DNA from: an uncultured Lachnospiraceae bacterium
Lineage (GTDB): Bacteria; Bacillota; Clostridia; Lachnospirales; Lachnospiraceae
Assembly: GCA_946409475.1 (NCBI GenBank)
Contig: CAMJWQ010000036.1
Span: 1-15,473 of the forward strand
DNA: 15,473 nucleotides
Reading direction: 5' to 3'
Positions 7,629 to 14,352 of the stretch are shown in pieces. The notes under the pieces were generated by a model. It searched no databases. It was not told the DNA's origin and saw only the letters and a list, made by a program, of their open reading frames with translations. The translations under genes and the position numbers were made by a program. Numbering within the stretch: the first letter of the stretch is position 1; each line of letters begins with the position of its first letter.

Positions 7629-8793
7629 GGAAAGGGATGCGGTGATTGTTTCCGCAGTCAGAACCCCTATAGGAAAGTACGGCGGCAGACTGGCCCCTGT
7701 TAAGGATTATGAGCTGGGAGGCGCGGTGATTCGTGAAGCGGTGAAAAGAGCGGGTGTTCATGCTGCGGAAATTGATGATGTATACTTTGGAAATTTACTT
7801 GGGCTTCCGGGTAATGTGGCGAAGGTAGCAGCTATGGAGGCAGGAATTCCTGAAAACGTACCTGCTGTCACCGTCGACAGACAGTGTGCTTCCGGATTGG
7901 AAAGTGCTGCCATAGCAGCAGCGATGATCAAAAGCGGCATGGGAGATATTTATATTGCCGGAGGCTGTGAAAGCATGAGCAATAAACCCTATTATCTTTC
8001 TAAAAGCATAAAACCCTATGCCCCTAAACCGCCGGTATTTCTTGACAGTATGTTTGTGCCGCCTGAAAAGTATCCGGCATTAAGCATGGGGGATACGGCA
8101 GAGAACATAGCTGCGGAAGCAGCTTTTACCAGAGAAGATTTGGATACCTATGCCTGCCGCAGCCATAAATTAGCTCTACAGGCATGGGATAACGGTTATT
8201 TTAATGAGGAAATAACCGCCATACCTGTTTGTACTGCGAAAGATAACTATGTATTTGATAAAGACGAATCAATCAGAGAAGCTATTTCGATGGAAGCGCT
8301 GCTACGGCTTAAGCCCTGTTTTAAGAAGGAAGGAATGGTGACGGCAGGAAATAGCTGCCCTATGAATGATGGCGCTTCTGCCATGGTGATTATGAGCGGC
8401 GGAAAAGCAAGGGAAATGGGAATAGCTCCTCTTGTTAAAATAAAAGCCTTTGCTGCGGCAGGCGTGGATTACAAAAAAATGGGTCTGGGGCCCATTAACG
8501 CAGTCAGAAAGCTTTTGAAAAGCTGTGAGGTGTCCCTGGCCGATATCGGACTGATTGAATTAAACGAAGCCTTTGCAGTACAGACACTGGCTTGCATCAG
8601 GGAATTGCAATTAAACCCTGAAATAGTCAATGTTAACGGTGGCGCCATAGCCCTTGGCCATCCATTAGGAGCAACGGGAGCCGTGTTAATAACGAAAATC
8701 ATTTATGAGATGATAAGACGGAATGAGCGTTACGGTCTGGTCACCATGTGTATCGGCGGAGGACAGGGGATGGCTATGCTGTTGGAAAGATAG
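7618..8793 (+). CDS. Thiolase (acetyl-CoA C-acyltransferase family)
   Basis: Cytoplasmic thiolase of 391 residues, full length. The nucleophile is Cys90 in VDRQCASGLES. The second catalytic set is His348 in GGAIALGHPLGATGA and Cys378 in TMCIGGGQG, with NEAFA at 316-320. ATG 7618 is chosen because AGGGAGGT precedes it at 8-base spacing; a longer frame from 7597 would place the site inside the protein. The start overlaps the CoA-transferase beta gene by 11 bases. In the cleavage direction it would split a 3-oxoacyl-CoA with CoA into acetyl-CoA and a shortened acyl-CoA. It also resembles FadA-type enzymes (VDRQCASGLES, PMNDGAS), so chains longer than acetoacetyl-CoA are possible. It is the last gene of the catabolic block. 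Condensation to acetoacetyl-CoA is the alternative role. Confidence 0.92.
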   Translation: MDYKERDAVIVSAVRTPIGKYGGRLAPVKDYELGGAVIREAVKRAGVHAAEIDDVYFGNLLGLPGNVAKVAAMEAGIPENVPAVTVDRQCASGLESAAIAAAMIKSGMGDIYIAGGCESMSNKPYYLSKSIKPYAPKPPVFLDSMFVPPEKYPALSMGDTAENIAAEAAFTREDLDTYACRSHKLALQAWDNGYFNEEITAIPVCTAKDNYVFDKDESIREAISMEALLRLKPCFKKEGMVTAGNSCPMNDGASAMVIMSGGKAREMGIAPLVKIKAFAAAGVDYKKMGLGPINAVRKLLKSCEVSLADIGLIELNEAFAVQTLACIRELQLNPEIVNVNGGAIALGHPLGATGAVLITKIIYEMIRRNERYGLVTMCIGGGQGMAMLLER

Positions 8794-9057
8794 TATTGTT
8801 ATTAGGTCCCCAACTTACCGTTTTTTCCTCAGATACTGAAAAAAAGTTGCTAGTTTACTACAAGGTATCTATATGCATTACCATATATGGATTACGAAAT
8901 CTAAGTATTTCTAAGCTTAATAAATGAGTCTATGGCTGAGTCCTTGACCGTCCCGATTTGCATCCATGCTCAGTGGACCCGTGTATTACAATAAAATCCC
9001 ATTTTAGAGGCGAATTTGTGCTTCTGATGTCATATTTTGAAAAATACATCCCATAGG
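8794..9057. other. Long non-coding gap between the catabolic and housekeeping blocks
   Basis: No convincing gene, RNA family or mobile-element end is visible here. The most regular structure is a broken stem in which CAACT (8811-8815) pairs with AGTTG (8845-8849) and TTTTTTC (8821-8827) with GAAAAAA (8838-8844). No T-run follows, so it is a poor intrinsic terminator. A CCATATATGG palindrome occurs near 8880-8890. The stretch 8955-9050 has short open frames broken by stops that resemble nothing I recognise. Confidence 0.4.
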
Positions 9058-9086
9058 TTGTCATGCATGGTCAGGTATGCTATAAT
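9058..9086 (+). promoter_or_regulatory. Strong sigma-A type promoter for the t6A operon
   Basis: TTGTCA (9058-9063) and a perfect TATAAT (9081-9086) are spaced by 17 bases, with TGC just before the -10 box. Transcription should start near 9093, leaving a leader of about 130 bases before the YcxB-like gene. It likely drives at least the ycxB-like/tsaE/tsaB/rimI group. Confidence 0.75.
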
Positions 9087-9087
9087 G

Positions 9088-9125
9088 TGAACACTTAGCG
9101 AGGTATCGAATGAACACTTAGCGAG
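9088..9125. repeat. Two 15-base direct repeats at the predicted transcription start
   Basis: TGAACACTTAGCGAG occurs perfectly at 9088-9102 and 9111-9125, a period of 23 bases with an 8-base spacer. The first copy begins two bases after the -10 box and spans the predicted start; the second lies fully in the leader. No inverted counterpart was seen nearby. The position fits a repressor or initial-transcribed-region element. Confidence 0.7.
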
Positions 9126-9223
9126 CTTGACATGACTGCTTAAAAACATTGGGAAAGGAGAGTTTCTATATAAAAGGCATTACGTACAGCAGATGCCGAT
9201 GCTTAATATAGAAGCTTGATAAC

Positions 9224-9697
9224 ATGGAATTTGATATAAGATTAACAACAAAAGCCATGTATGATTTTATGCTATATCATACTTATACAGGATTTACAGG
9301 AATATTTGGGACTGCTCTTGGAGTGGTTCTGCTTTTGTTATTTTTTCAAGACAGAGACTTCATGTATCTTTTTTTTGGTATTATCTTTATTGTATATATT
9401 CCACTTTCTTTATACGGTAGAACAAAGGGACAAATCTCGAGAAATCCGGCATTTAAAGAACCTCTGCATTATAGTTTTCTGGAGGAAGGCATACAGGTAT
9501 CACAAAAGGAGTCAAAAGAAATAATTAAGTGGGAACAGCTGCAAAAAGCGGTATCAACAGGCACCAGTATTATTGTATATACCAGTAAAGTGAATGCATT
9601 TATATTTCCCAGAAAAGAATTAGATGATAAGGTCATGGATGTTGTGGAATTTATTTCCGCCCATATGGAACCGAAAAAGGTAAAAATCAGATATTAA
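9224..9697 (+). CDS. YcxB-like membrane protein of unknown function
   Basis: Predicted 157-residue membrane protein. Two hydrophobic helices are visible at about 22-42 and 46-65. They are followed by a cytoplasmic-looking domain (about 80-150) with the pattern LHYSFLEEGI, IIKWEQLQKAV, IIVYTSKVNAFIFPRKEL, which fits the YcxB-like C-terminal domain of Firmicutes. In-frame stops immediately upstream leave ATG 9224 as the first ATG start, although its ribosome site is weak (TAGAAG). It is the first gene after the strong promoter and 14 bases ahead of tsaE, so it is co-transcribed with the t6A genes; a functional link is not implied. The reaction or partner is unknown. Family confidence is moderate, and membrane topology is clearer. 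Confidence 0.75.
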   Translation: MEFDIRLTTKAMYDFMLYHTYTGFTGIFGTALGVVLLLLFFQDRDFMYLFFGIIFIVYIPLSLYGRTKGQISRNPAFKEPLHYSFLEEGIQVSQKESKEIIKWEQLQKAVSTGTSIIVYTSKVNAFIFPRKELDDKVMDVVEFISAHMEPKKVKIRY

Positions 9698-9711
9698 AGC
9701 GGGTTATAAAG

Positions 9712-10158
9712 ATGATAATAGAAACATTTAGTGAAAAAGAAACGTTTACCGTGGGATTTCAAATGGGGCAGTCAGCCGTTGAGGGTGAAGTATATGCATT
9801 GTCGGGAGATTTGGGGGCCGGTAAGACTGCTTTTGCAAAAGGGTTTGCAAAGGGCCTTGCCATAACGGATATCATAAATAGCCCTACTTTTACCATATTA
9901 CAGATATATGAATCGGGAAGATTGCCATTCTATCACTTCGATGTCTATCGCATAACGGACATAGATGAAATGGAGGAAATCGGATACGAAGAGTATTTTT
10001 ACGGACATGGTGTTTGTCTTGTTGAATGGGCTGATTTAATTGAAGATATTTTGCCCCCTGATTACAAAAGGATAACCATAGAAAAAAACTGTAAAAATTC
10101 ATTTGATTATCGTAAGATTAGAATAGAAGGAGCCTCCGATGAAAATATTAGCCATTGA
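9712..10158 (+). CDS. tsaE: tRNA t6A37 biosynthesis ATPase TsaE
   Basis: ATPase of 148 residues that works with TsaB and TsaD in making N6-threonylcarbamoyladenosine at position 37 of ANN-decoding tRNAs; it is needed for multiple turnovers of the complex. Visible landmarks are the P-loop GDLGAGKT (32-39), SPTFTILQIYE (switch-like region, 57-67), HFDVYRI and the EWAD motif near residue 105, all diagnostic of TsaE. The length is normal. Start ATG 9712 follows AAAGCGGG. It sits 14 bases after the YcxB-like gene and overlaps tsaB by 20 bases, the classical tsaE-tsaB-rimI order of Firmicutes. Confidence 0.95.
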   Translation: MIIETFSEKETFTVGFQMGQSAVEGEVYALSGDLGAGKTAFAKGFAKGLAITDIINSPTFTILQIYESGRLPFYHFDVYRITDIDEMEEIGYEEYFYGHGVCLVEWADLIEDILPPDYKRITIEKNCKNSFDYRKIRIEGASDENISH

Positions 10159-10861
10159 CAGTTCCGGTCTGGTGGCCGGCGTAGCAGTTATGGAAGATGA
10201 TACATTGGTTGCGGAATATACCGTTAATTATAAAAAAACTCATTCTCAGACATTGCTTCCCATGCTGGAAGAAATAAAAGACATGATATCTTTGGAGTTA
10301 GACACAATAGATGCCATTGCAGTTGCCGGAGGACCCGGTTCCTTTACGGGATTGCGTATCGGCTCTGCCACTGCCAAGGGTTTAGGCTTAGCATTAAAAA
10401 AGCCTATTATTCATGTTCCTACCGTTGATGCTCTGGCATATAATTTATTCCATACGGAAGGTCTCATATGTCCGATTATGGATGCCAGGAGGAATCAGGT
10501 TTATACAGGGATTTATTGTTTCCTTGAAGAAAAACTCCTTGTGGTAAAGGAACAGTGTGCCATTGCTGTTGAGGATTTGGCGGACCAGCTGAACAATAAA
10601 AAGGAGAAGGTCATATTTTTAGGTGACGGGGTACCCGTATATAAAAAAATGTTAGAACAAAGACTGAAAATACCGTATTGTTTTGCACCGGCTCATGTTA
10701 ACAGACAAAGAGCCGCAGCAGTTGCCGCTTTAGCGAAGCAGTATTATATAGAAGGAAAAATTACAAGTGCTGAGGCACATGTTCCTGAATATTTGCGATT
10801 ATCACAGGCAGAAAGAGAATTGGCCAGGAAGCTGGAAGAGAAAAAGCATGGTAACGATTAG
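10139..10861 (+). CDS. tsaB: tRNA t6A37 threonylcarbamoyltransferase complex subunit TsaB
   Basis: Scaffold subunit of the bacterial t6A complex, 240 residues, an ASKHA-fold paralogue of TsaD that dimerises with it and lacks its own catalysis. The N terminus MKILAIDSSG and the segment AVAGGPGSFTGLRIGSATAKGL (62-83) are the usual signature. PIMDARRNQVYTGIY and the C-terminal PEYLRLSQAE also match the family. GAAGGAG precedes ATG 10139. The start is inside tsaE and the stop is inside rimI, so translation of all three is probably coupled. In bacteria TsaB needs an intact TsaD partner, which is notable because the tsaD frame downstream carries a stop codon. Confidence 0.95.
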   Translation: MKILAIDSSGLVAGVAVMEDDTLVAEYTVNYKKTHSQTLLPMLEEIKDMISLELDTIDAIAVAGGPGSFTGLRIGSATAKGLGLALKKPIIHVPTVDALAYNLFHTEGLICPIMDARRNQVYTGIYCFLEEKLLVVKEQCAIAVEDLADQLNNKKEKVIFLGDGVPVYKKMLEQRLKIPYCFAPAHVNRQRAAAVAALAKQYYIEGKITSAEAHVPEYLRLSQAERELARKLEEKKHGND

Positions 10862-11282
10862 AGTAATGCAGCAGAAGGATATAGAACAAATGGCGGCAAT
10901 TGAGAGTAAGTGCTTTTCACAACCATGGTCCCAAAAATCTTTTGAAGAAGCACTATCTCATAAAAATCTATGTTTTGTCACCGCGGTTTCAGGAGAAACT
11001 ATAGTTGGGTACTGTGGGTTGTATATGGTGCTTGACGAAGGGTATATTATTAATGTGGCGGTCCGGGAAGAATATCGAAGAAAGCACGTGGCAGAGGATA
11101 TGCTCCGCTTTCTTATTTCAGAAGGCAGTAAAAGAAAGATAGCAGCCTTTACTCTGGAAGTCAGGGAAAGTAATAAAGCGGCTGTCGGTCTTTATCGGAA
11201 GCTGGGTTTTGAGACATCCGGTATTCGAAAGAATTTCTATGAAAAACCCATTGAAAATGCAATCATTATGTGGAAGAGTTAA
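10848..11282 (+). CDS. rimI: GNAT acetyltransferase, RimI-like (ribosomal protein S18 N-acetyltransferase)
   Basis: GNAT-fold acetyltransferase of 144 residues, expected to acetylate the N-terminal alanine of ribosomal protein S18 by family assignment. ATG 10848 is chosen because GGAAGAG lies 7 bases before it and the protein then starts with the usual RimI N terminus (VTIRVMQQKDIEQMAAIE); a longer frame from 10767 only reads through tsaB in another frame. Family features are CFSQPWSQKSFEEAL, GYIINVAVREEYRRKHVAEDML, LEVRESNKAAVGLYRKLGF and RKNFYEKPIENAIIM. The acetyl-CoA pyrophosphate loop, normally Arg/Gln-x-x-Gly-x-Gly/Ala, reads RRKHVA, with His in place of the conserved Gly. The gene overlaps tsaB by 14 bases. 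Activity may be altered. Confidence 0.88.
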   Translation: MVTIRVMQQKDIEQMAAIESKCFSQPWSQKSFEEALSHKNLCFVTAVSGETIVGYCGLYMVLDEGYIINVAVREEYRRKHVAEDMLRFLISEGSKRKIAAFTLEVRESNKAAVGLYRKLGFETSGIRKNFYEKPIENAIIMWKS

Positions 11283-11323
11283 ACAATCATTAAATTAATT
11301 TCCACTATCTATATACCTCTAAT

Positions 11324-11388
11324 AATTGTATAATAAGTATGGAAGGATAAGTATGTTTAACAAATTGACGATTCTGTCTTATACAATT
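11324..11388. promoter_or_regulatory. Inverted repeat spanning a TATAAT box before the zinc-ribbon gene
   Basis: AATTGTATAA (11324-11333) is the perfect reverse complement of TTATACAATT (11379-11388), separated by 45 bases. The left arm contains most of a TATAAT at 11329-11334, a possible -10 box for which I find no good -35 hexamer. The right arm ends two bases before the AGGAGG ribosome site. If TATAAT is used, only the right arm is in the RNA, so the repeat would act at DNA level. Confidence 0.35.
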
Positions 11389-11403
11389 AAAGGAGGAGCC
11401 AGC

Positions 11404-11652
11404 ATGCGCAAGTATTTTAATAAAAAAACCGGAAATGTAAGATCTGTTTATTGTAATCTTTGCGGAAAAGAGATTCATATGGAAAACGGTATTATTACAG
11501 AAGGTGTTTTTTTTGCAAATCAAAATTGGGGATATTTTTCTAATAAGGATGGACAGGCCGATTCCTTCGATTTGTGTGAGGAATGCTATGACAGCATAAT
11601 AAAAAACTTTGTCATACCCATAGAAAGTACAACGGTAAAGGAATATATTTAA
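11404..11652 (+). CDS. Small zinc-ribbon-like protein of unknown function
   Basis: Predicted 82-residue cytoplasmic protein. Start ATG 11404 follows a strong AGGAGG at 7-base spacing; a longer frame from TTG 11326 has no ribosome site and would run through the inverted repeat. Two CxxC pairs, Cys17/Cys20 in YCNLCGKEI and Cys58/Cys61 in DLCEECYD, form a probable four-cysteine zinc site. Between them lies an aromatic stretch (GVFFANQNWGYFS). The layout resembles small zinc-ribbon proteins of Clostridia, but I cannot name a family with a known role. It lies between rimI and the ribonuclease Z gene with gaps of 121 and 54 bases, so it may have its own promoter. No catalytic motif is seen. Confidence 0.78.
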   Translation: MRKYFNKKTGNVRSVYCNLCGKEIHMENGIITEGVFFANQNWGYFSNKDGQADSFDLCEECYDSIIKNFVIPIESTTVKEYI

Positions 11653-11706
11653 AACTGTAATATATAAGAAATATGAAGGAAACCAGAAAAATTTGAGGAT
11701 AGAATT

Positions 11707-12618
11707 ATGTTAGACATATGTTTGTTAGGCACCGGCGGTATGATGCCTTTGCCATACCGCTGGTTAACTTCTCTAATGGCACGGTATAACGGAAGCAGTA
11801 TTTTAATTGACTGTGGTGAAGGAACCCAGATTGCTATGAAGGAAAAAGGCTGGAGCCCAAAACCGATTGATATTATCTGTTTTACACATTTTCATGCGGA
11901 CCACATCAGTGGCTTGCCGGGCTTGCTATTAACAATTGGAAATGCGGAACGCACGGAGCCGGTGACTTTAATCGGACCCAAGGGGTTAGGCAGGGTGGTT
12001 CAGGCTTTGCGTATCATCGCTCCGGAATTACCCTTTGAAGTAAAATGTGTGGAAATTAATCAGGCCGACCAGATATTTGAATTTAACGGAATTGTCATTG
12101 AGGCGTTTCGGGTTAATCATAATGTGACCTGTTATGGGTATAACCTGATTGTAAAGCGTAAGGGAAAATTCAGTGTGGAAAATGCCCTGCAATATCAAAT
12201 ACCTAAAGAATACTGGAGCCGTTTGCAAAAAGGAGAAATAATTGCCGATAAACAAACAGTTTATACACCGGATATGGTTCTGGGACCGGAAAGAAAAGGA
12301 ATCAAGGTATCATACTGTACAGACACAAGACCAACGGAATCTATTATCGAAAATGCAAAACATGCCGATTTATTTATATGTGAAGGTATGTATGGGGAAA
12401 AGGATAAAAAAAGCAAAGCAGAAGAATATAAGCACATGACTTTTTATGAAGCTGCGGAATTAGCGAAGGCTGCTGAAGTAAAGGAACTTTGGCTGACACA
12501 TTTCAGCCCCTCGTTAATAAGAGCGGATGAATTCATGGGAGAAGTAAGAAATATTTTTTCTAATTCAAAAGCCGGAAAAGACGGAAAGACAATTGAAATT
12601 GATTTTTCGGAGGAATGA
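11707..12618 (+). CDS. rnz: Ribonuclease Z (tRNA 3' endonuclease, MBL fold)
   Basis: Metallo-beta-lactamase-fold nuclease of 303 residues that would cut tRNA precursors after the discriminator base. The zinc-binding motif THFHADH is at 60-66, followed by GLPGLLL as in RNase Z. Further ligands are His in RVNHNVTCYGY, Asp in CTDTRPTES, and His in LTHFSPSL near the C terminus. Two small departures are seen: HADH where many RNase Z proteins have HGDH, and SPSL where the common form is SSRY. Both could be clade norms, so I do not call the enzyme defective. GAGGAT precedes ATG 11707. Its place in a group of tRNA-modification genes fits the role. Another MBL-fold hydrolase is the less likely alternative. 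Confidence 0.85.
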   Translation: MLDICLLGTGGMMPLPYRWLTSLMARYNGSSILIDCGEGTQIAMKEKGWSPKPIDIICFTHFHADHISGLPGLLLTIGNAERTEPVTLIGPKGLGRVVQALRIIAPELPFEVKCVEINQADQIFEFNGIVIEAFRVNHNVTCYGYNLIVKRKGKFSVENALQYQIPKEYWSRLQKGEIIADKQTVYTPDMVLGPERKGIKVSYCTDTRPTESIIENAKHADLFICEGMYGEKDKKSKAEEYKHMTFYEAAELAKAAEVKELWLTHFSPSLIRADEFMGEVRNIFSNSKAGKDGKTIEIDFSEE

Positions 12619-12664
12619 GCACCAACCCCATAAATACGAACAGATAAAATAAGGATGTGGTCGA

Positions 12665-13246
12665 ATGAAAAACTTAAGAAAGATAATAGTGATATTGATT
12701 TTGATTGTCTTAGGTGTCAGTTATTATTATTATTTATCGAACCGTACCATTGCGGAAGAAGAAAAACTTCCGGAAGAAACGAAGGTATCTGAAGTATTGA
12801 TTCGTGATTTGGATAAAAATTATCCGCCCTCACCGAAGGAAGTTGTTAAATTCTATAGCAGCATTATGGAATGCTATTATGGTGAAGAATATACGGAGGA
12901 GCAGCTTGTACAACTGGCAGATAAGGCCAGACAGCTTATGGATGAAGAACTGCTGAATAATAATCCTGAAGATCAATTCTTAAAGGATTTAAAAAATGAA
13001 ATAGAAAAATATAAAAAAGCAAAAAGAGAAATATTTGCCAGTTATGTAAGCTCGGCAGATGAAGTGGAGTATTTTACATATAATAAGGAAGATTGGGCTA
13101 AGGTTGATGTGGTCTATTCCATGAGGGAAGACTCCAATTATTTTAAAACCTATGAAGAATATGTATTGAGAAAAGATAAAGACGGAAATTATAAAATATT
13201 CGGATGGTATTTAACGGAAACGGATGATTCGGAAAATGAAGAATGA
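12665..13246 (+). CDS. Membrane-anchored extracytoplasmic protein of unknown function
   Basis: A 193-residue protein with a short basic N terminus and one hydrophobic helix at about 7-24, then a tyrosine run, and a long acidic and Lys-rich soluble part. There is no lipobox Cys and no clear cleavage site, so it is probably an N-terminally anchored extracytoplasmic domain. Residues about 95-122 (LKDLKNEIEKYKKAKREIFA) look helical and perhaps coiled. The C-terminal third (WAKVDVVYSMREDSNYFKTYEEYVLRKDKDG is one continuous segment, here only described) resembles the beta-strand pattern of small secreted accessory domains. It ends inside the start of tsaD, so the two are translationally linked. I do not recognise a function. 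Confidence 0.7.
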   Translation: MKNLRKIIVILILIVLGVSYYYYLSNRTIAEEEKLPEETKVSEVLIRDLDKNYPPSPKEVVKFYSSIMECYYGEEYTEEQLVQLADKARQLMDEELLNNNPEDQFLKDLKNEIEKYKKAKREIFASYVSSADEVEYFTYNKEDWAKVDVVYSMREDSNYFKTYEEYVLRKDKDGNYKIFGWYLTETDDSENEE

Positions 13247-14258
13247 TACACAGGAAATTAAAATATTGGCAATTGAAACCTCCTGCGATGAAACGGCCGC
13301 AGCAGTGATAAAAAACGGAAGAGAAGTATTATCGAATATCATATCTTCACAAATTGATCTGCATAAGCTTTATGGCGGAGTGGTTCCTGAAATTGCATCC
13401 AGAAAACATATTGAAAAAATCAACCAGGTAATTGAAGAAGCTTTAAAAACGGCAGAAGTCACTTTGGAAGATATTGATGCCATTGGCGTCACATACGGTC
13501 CCGGTTTAGTGGGAGCCCTTTTAGTAGGAGTAGCAGAGGCCAAAGCAATCAGCTTTGCTTCTGCTATTCCCTTAGTGGGCGTGCATCATATCGAAGGTCA
13601 TATTTCTGCCAATTATATAGAAAATCAAGATTTAGAGCCACCCTTTATGTGCCTTGTGGTATCGGGGGGCCATACACATCTGGTGAATGTCAGGGACTAT
13701 GGAAAGTATGAAATCCTGGGCAGGACCAGAGATGATGCAGCCGGGGAAGCCTTTGACAAAGTGGCACGTGCCATAGGACTTGGCTATCCGGGGGGACCTA
13801 AAATAGATGCTATGGCTAAAAAAGGAAATGAAAATGCAATTAACTTTCCCCGGGCACATGTGGAAGACGGGCCTTATGATTTCAGCTTCAGCGGGTTAAA
13901 ATCTGCTGTTTTAAATTATATCAATGGTGCGAAAATGAGCGGAAAGGAAATCCCCATAGCCGATTTGGCAGCTTCTTTTCAAAAGGCCGTAATTGATGTA
14001 TTGGTACGAAACTCCATGGAAGCGGCTGAGCAATATGGAGCCTAAAAGTTTGCAATTGCAGGAGGTGTGGCTTCTAATTCCTCATTAAGGAAAGCAATGA
14101 GAGAGGCATGTAATAAAAAGGGCATACAGTTTTATCATCCGTCTCCGGTTTTTTGCACGGATAATGCTGCAATGATAGGCACTGCGGCTTTTTATGAGTA
14201 TATAAATGGCAGGAGGGATGGCATGGATTTGAATGCGGTTCCCAATCTGTCCTTATGA
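13224..14258 (+). pseudogene. tsaD: tRNA t6A37 threonylcarbamoyltransferase TsaD, interrupted by an in-frame TAA
   Basis: TsaD transfers threonylcarbamoyl from its adenylate to A37 of tRNA in a complex with TsaB and TsaE. The frame from ATG 13224 (or ATG 13236) encodes IKILAIETSCDETAAAV, the metal-binding HHIEGH with His122 and His126, SGGHTHLV, and DDAAGEAFDKVARAIGLGYP, all normal. Codon 274, TAA at 14043-14045, ends a 273-residue product. The same frame then continues without a shift as KFAIAGGVASNSSLRKA and FCTDNAAMIG to TGA 14256-14258, giving a total of about 344 positions, a normal TsaD length. The lost part holds the GGVASNSSLR nucleotide loop and the third metal ligand, Asp313. A single base change from AAA, GAA or CAA would explain it. 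True nonsense mutation, readthrough and sequencing or assembly error are all possible. The gene overlaps the upstream gene by 11-23 bases. Confidence 0.9.
14043..14045 (+). other. Premature in-frame TAA in tsaD
   Basis: The triplet follows GGA GCC and precedes AAG TTT GCA. Family members usually have a Lys or similar residue here before the FAIAGGVASNS segment, so AAA to TAA is the simplest change. The downstream GTG at 14067 has an AG-rich run before it, but too close (about one base) for a good start, and ATG 14098 would give only a short fragment. No frame change is needed to rejoin the two halves. Confidence 0.9.
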
Positions 14259-14352
14259 GGAAGCTCTAATTGAAGCATAAGTATAGTATAGGTATTATTA
14301 TTTTTTGACCTCTTTATTTGCTTTATTTAAATATTCATGAATAAGCAGGACC

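Noticed and set aside
8811..8849. Intrinsic terminator after the thiolase gene
   Set aside because: The stem is interrupted and mostly T-A pairs, and no T-run follows it on the + strand.
9088..9125. CRISPR array
   Set aside because: There are only two repeat copies with an 8-base spacer and no cas genes.
9193..9219. Eight-codon frame MPMLNIEA before the YcxB-like gene
   Set aside because: No ribosome site precedes it, and its length makes chance likely.
14043..14045. Recoded stop (pyrrolysine or selenocysteine)
   Set aside because: The codon is TAA, which is not used for either residue, and the family does not have such residues here.
14036..14070. Frameshift in tsaD
   Set aside because: Both halves are in the same frame (13224 and 14067 differ by a multiple of three), so the break is a stop codon, not an indel.
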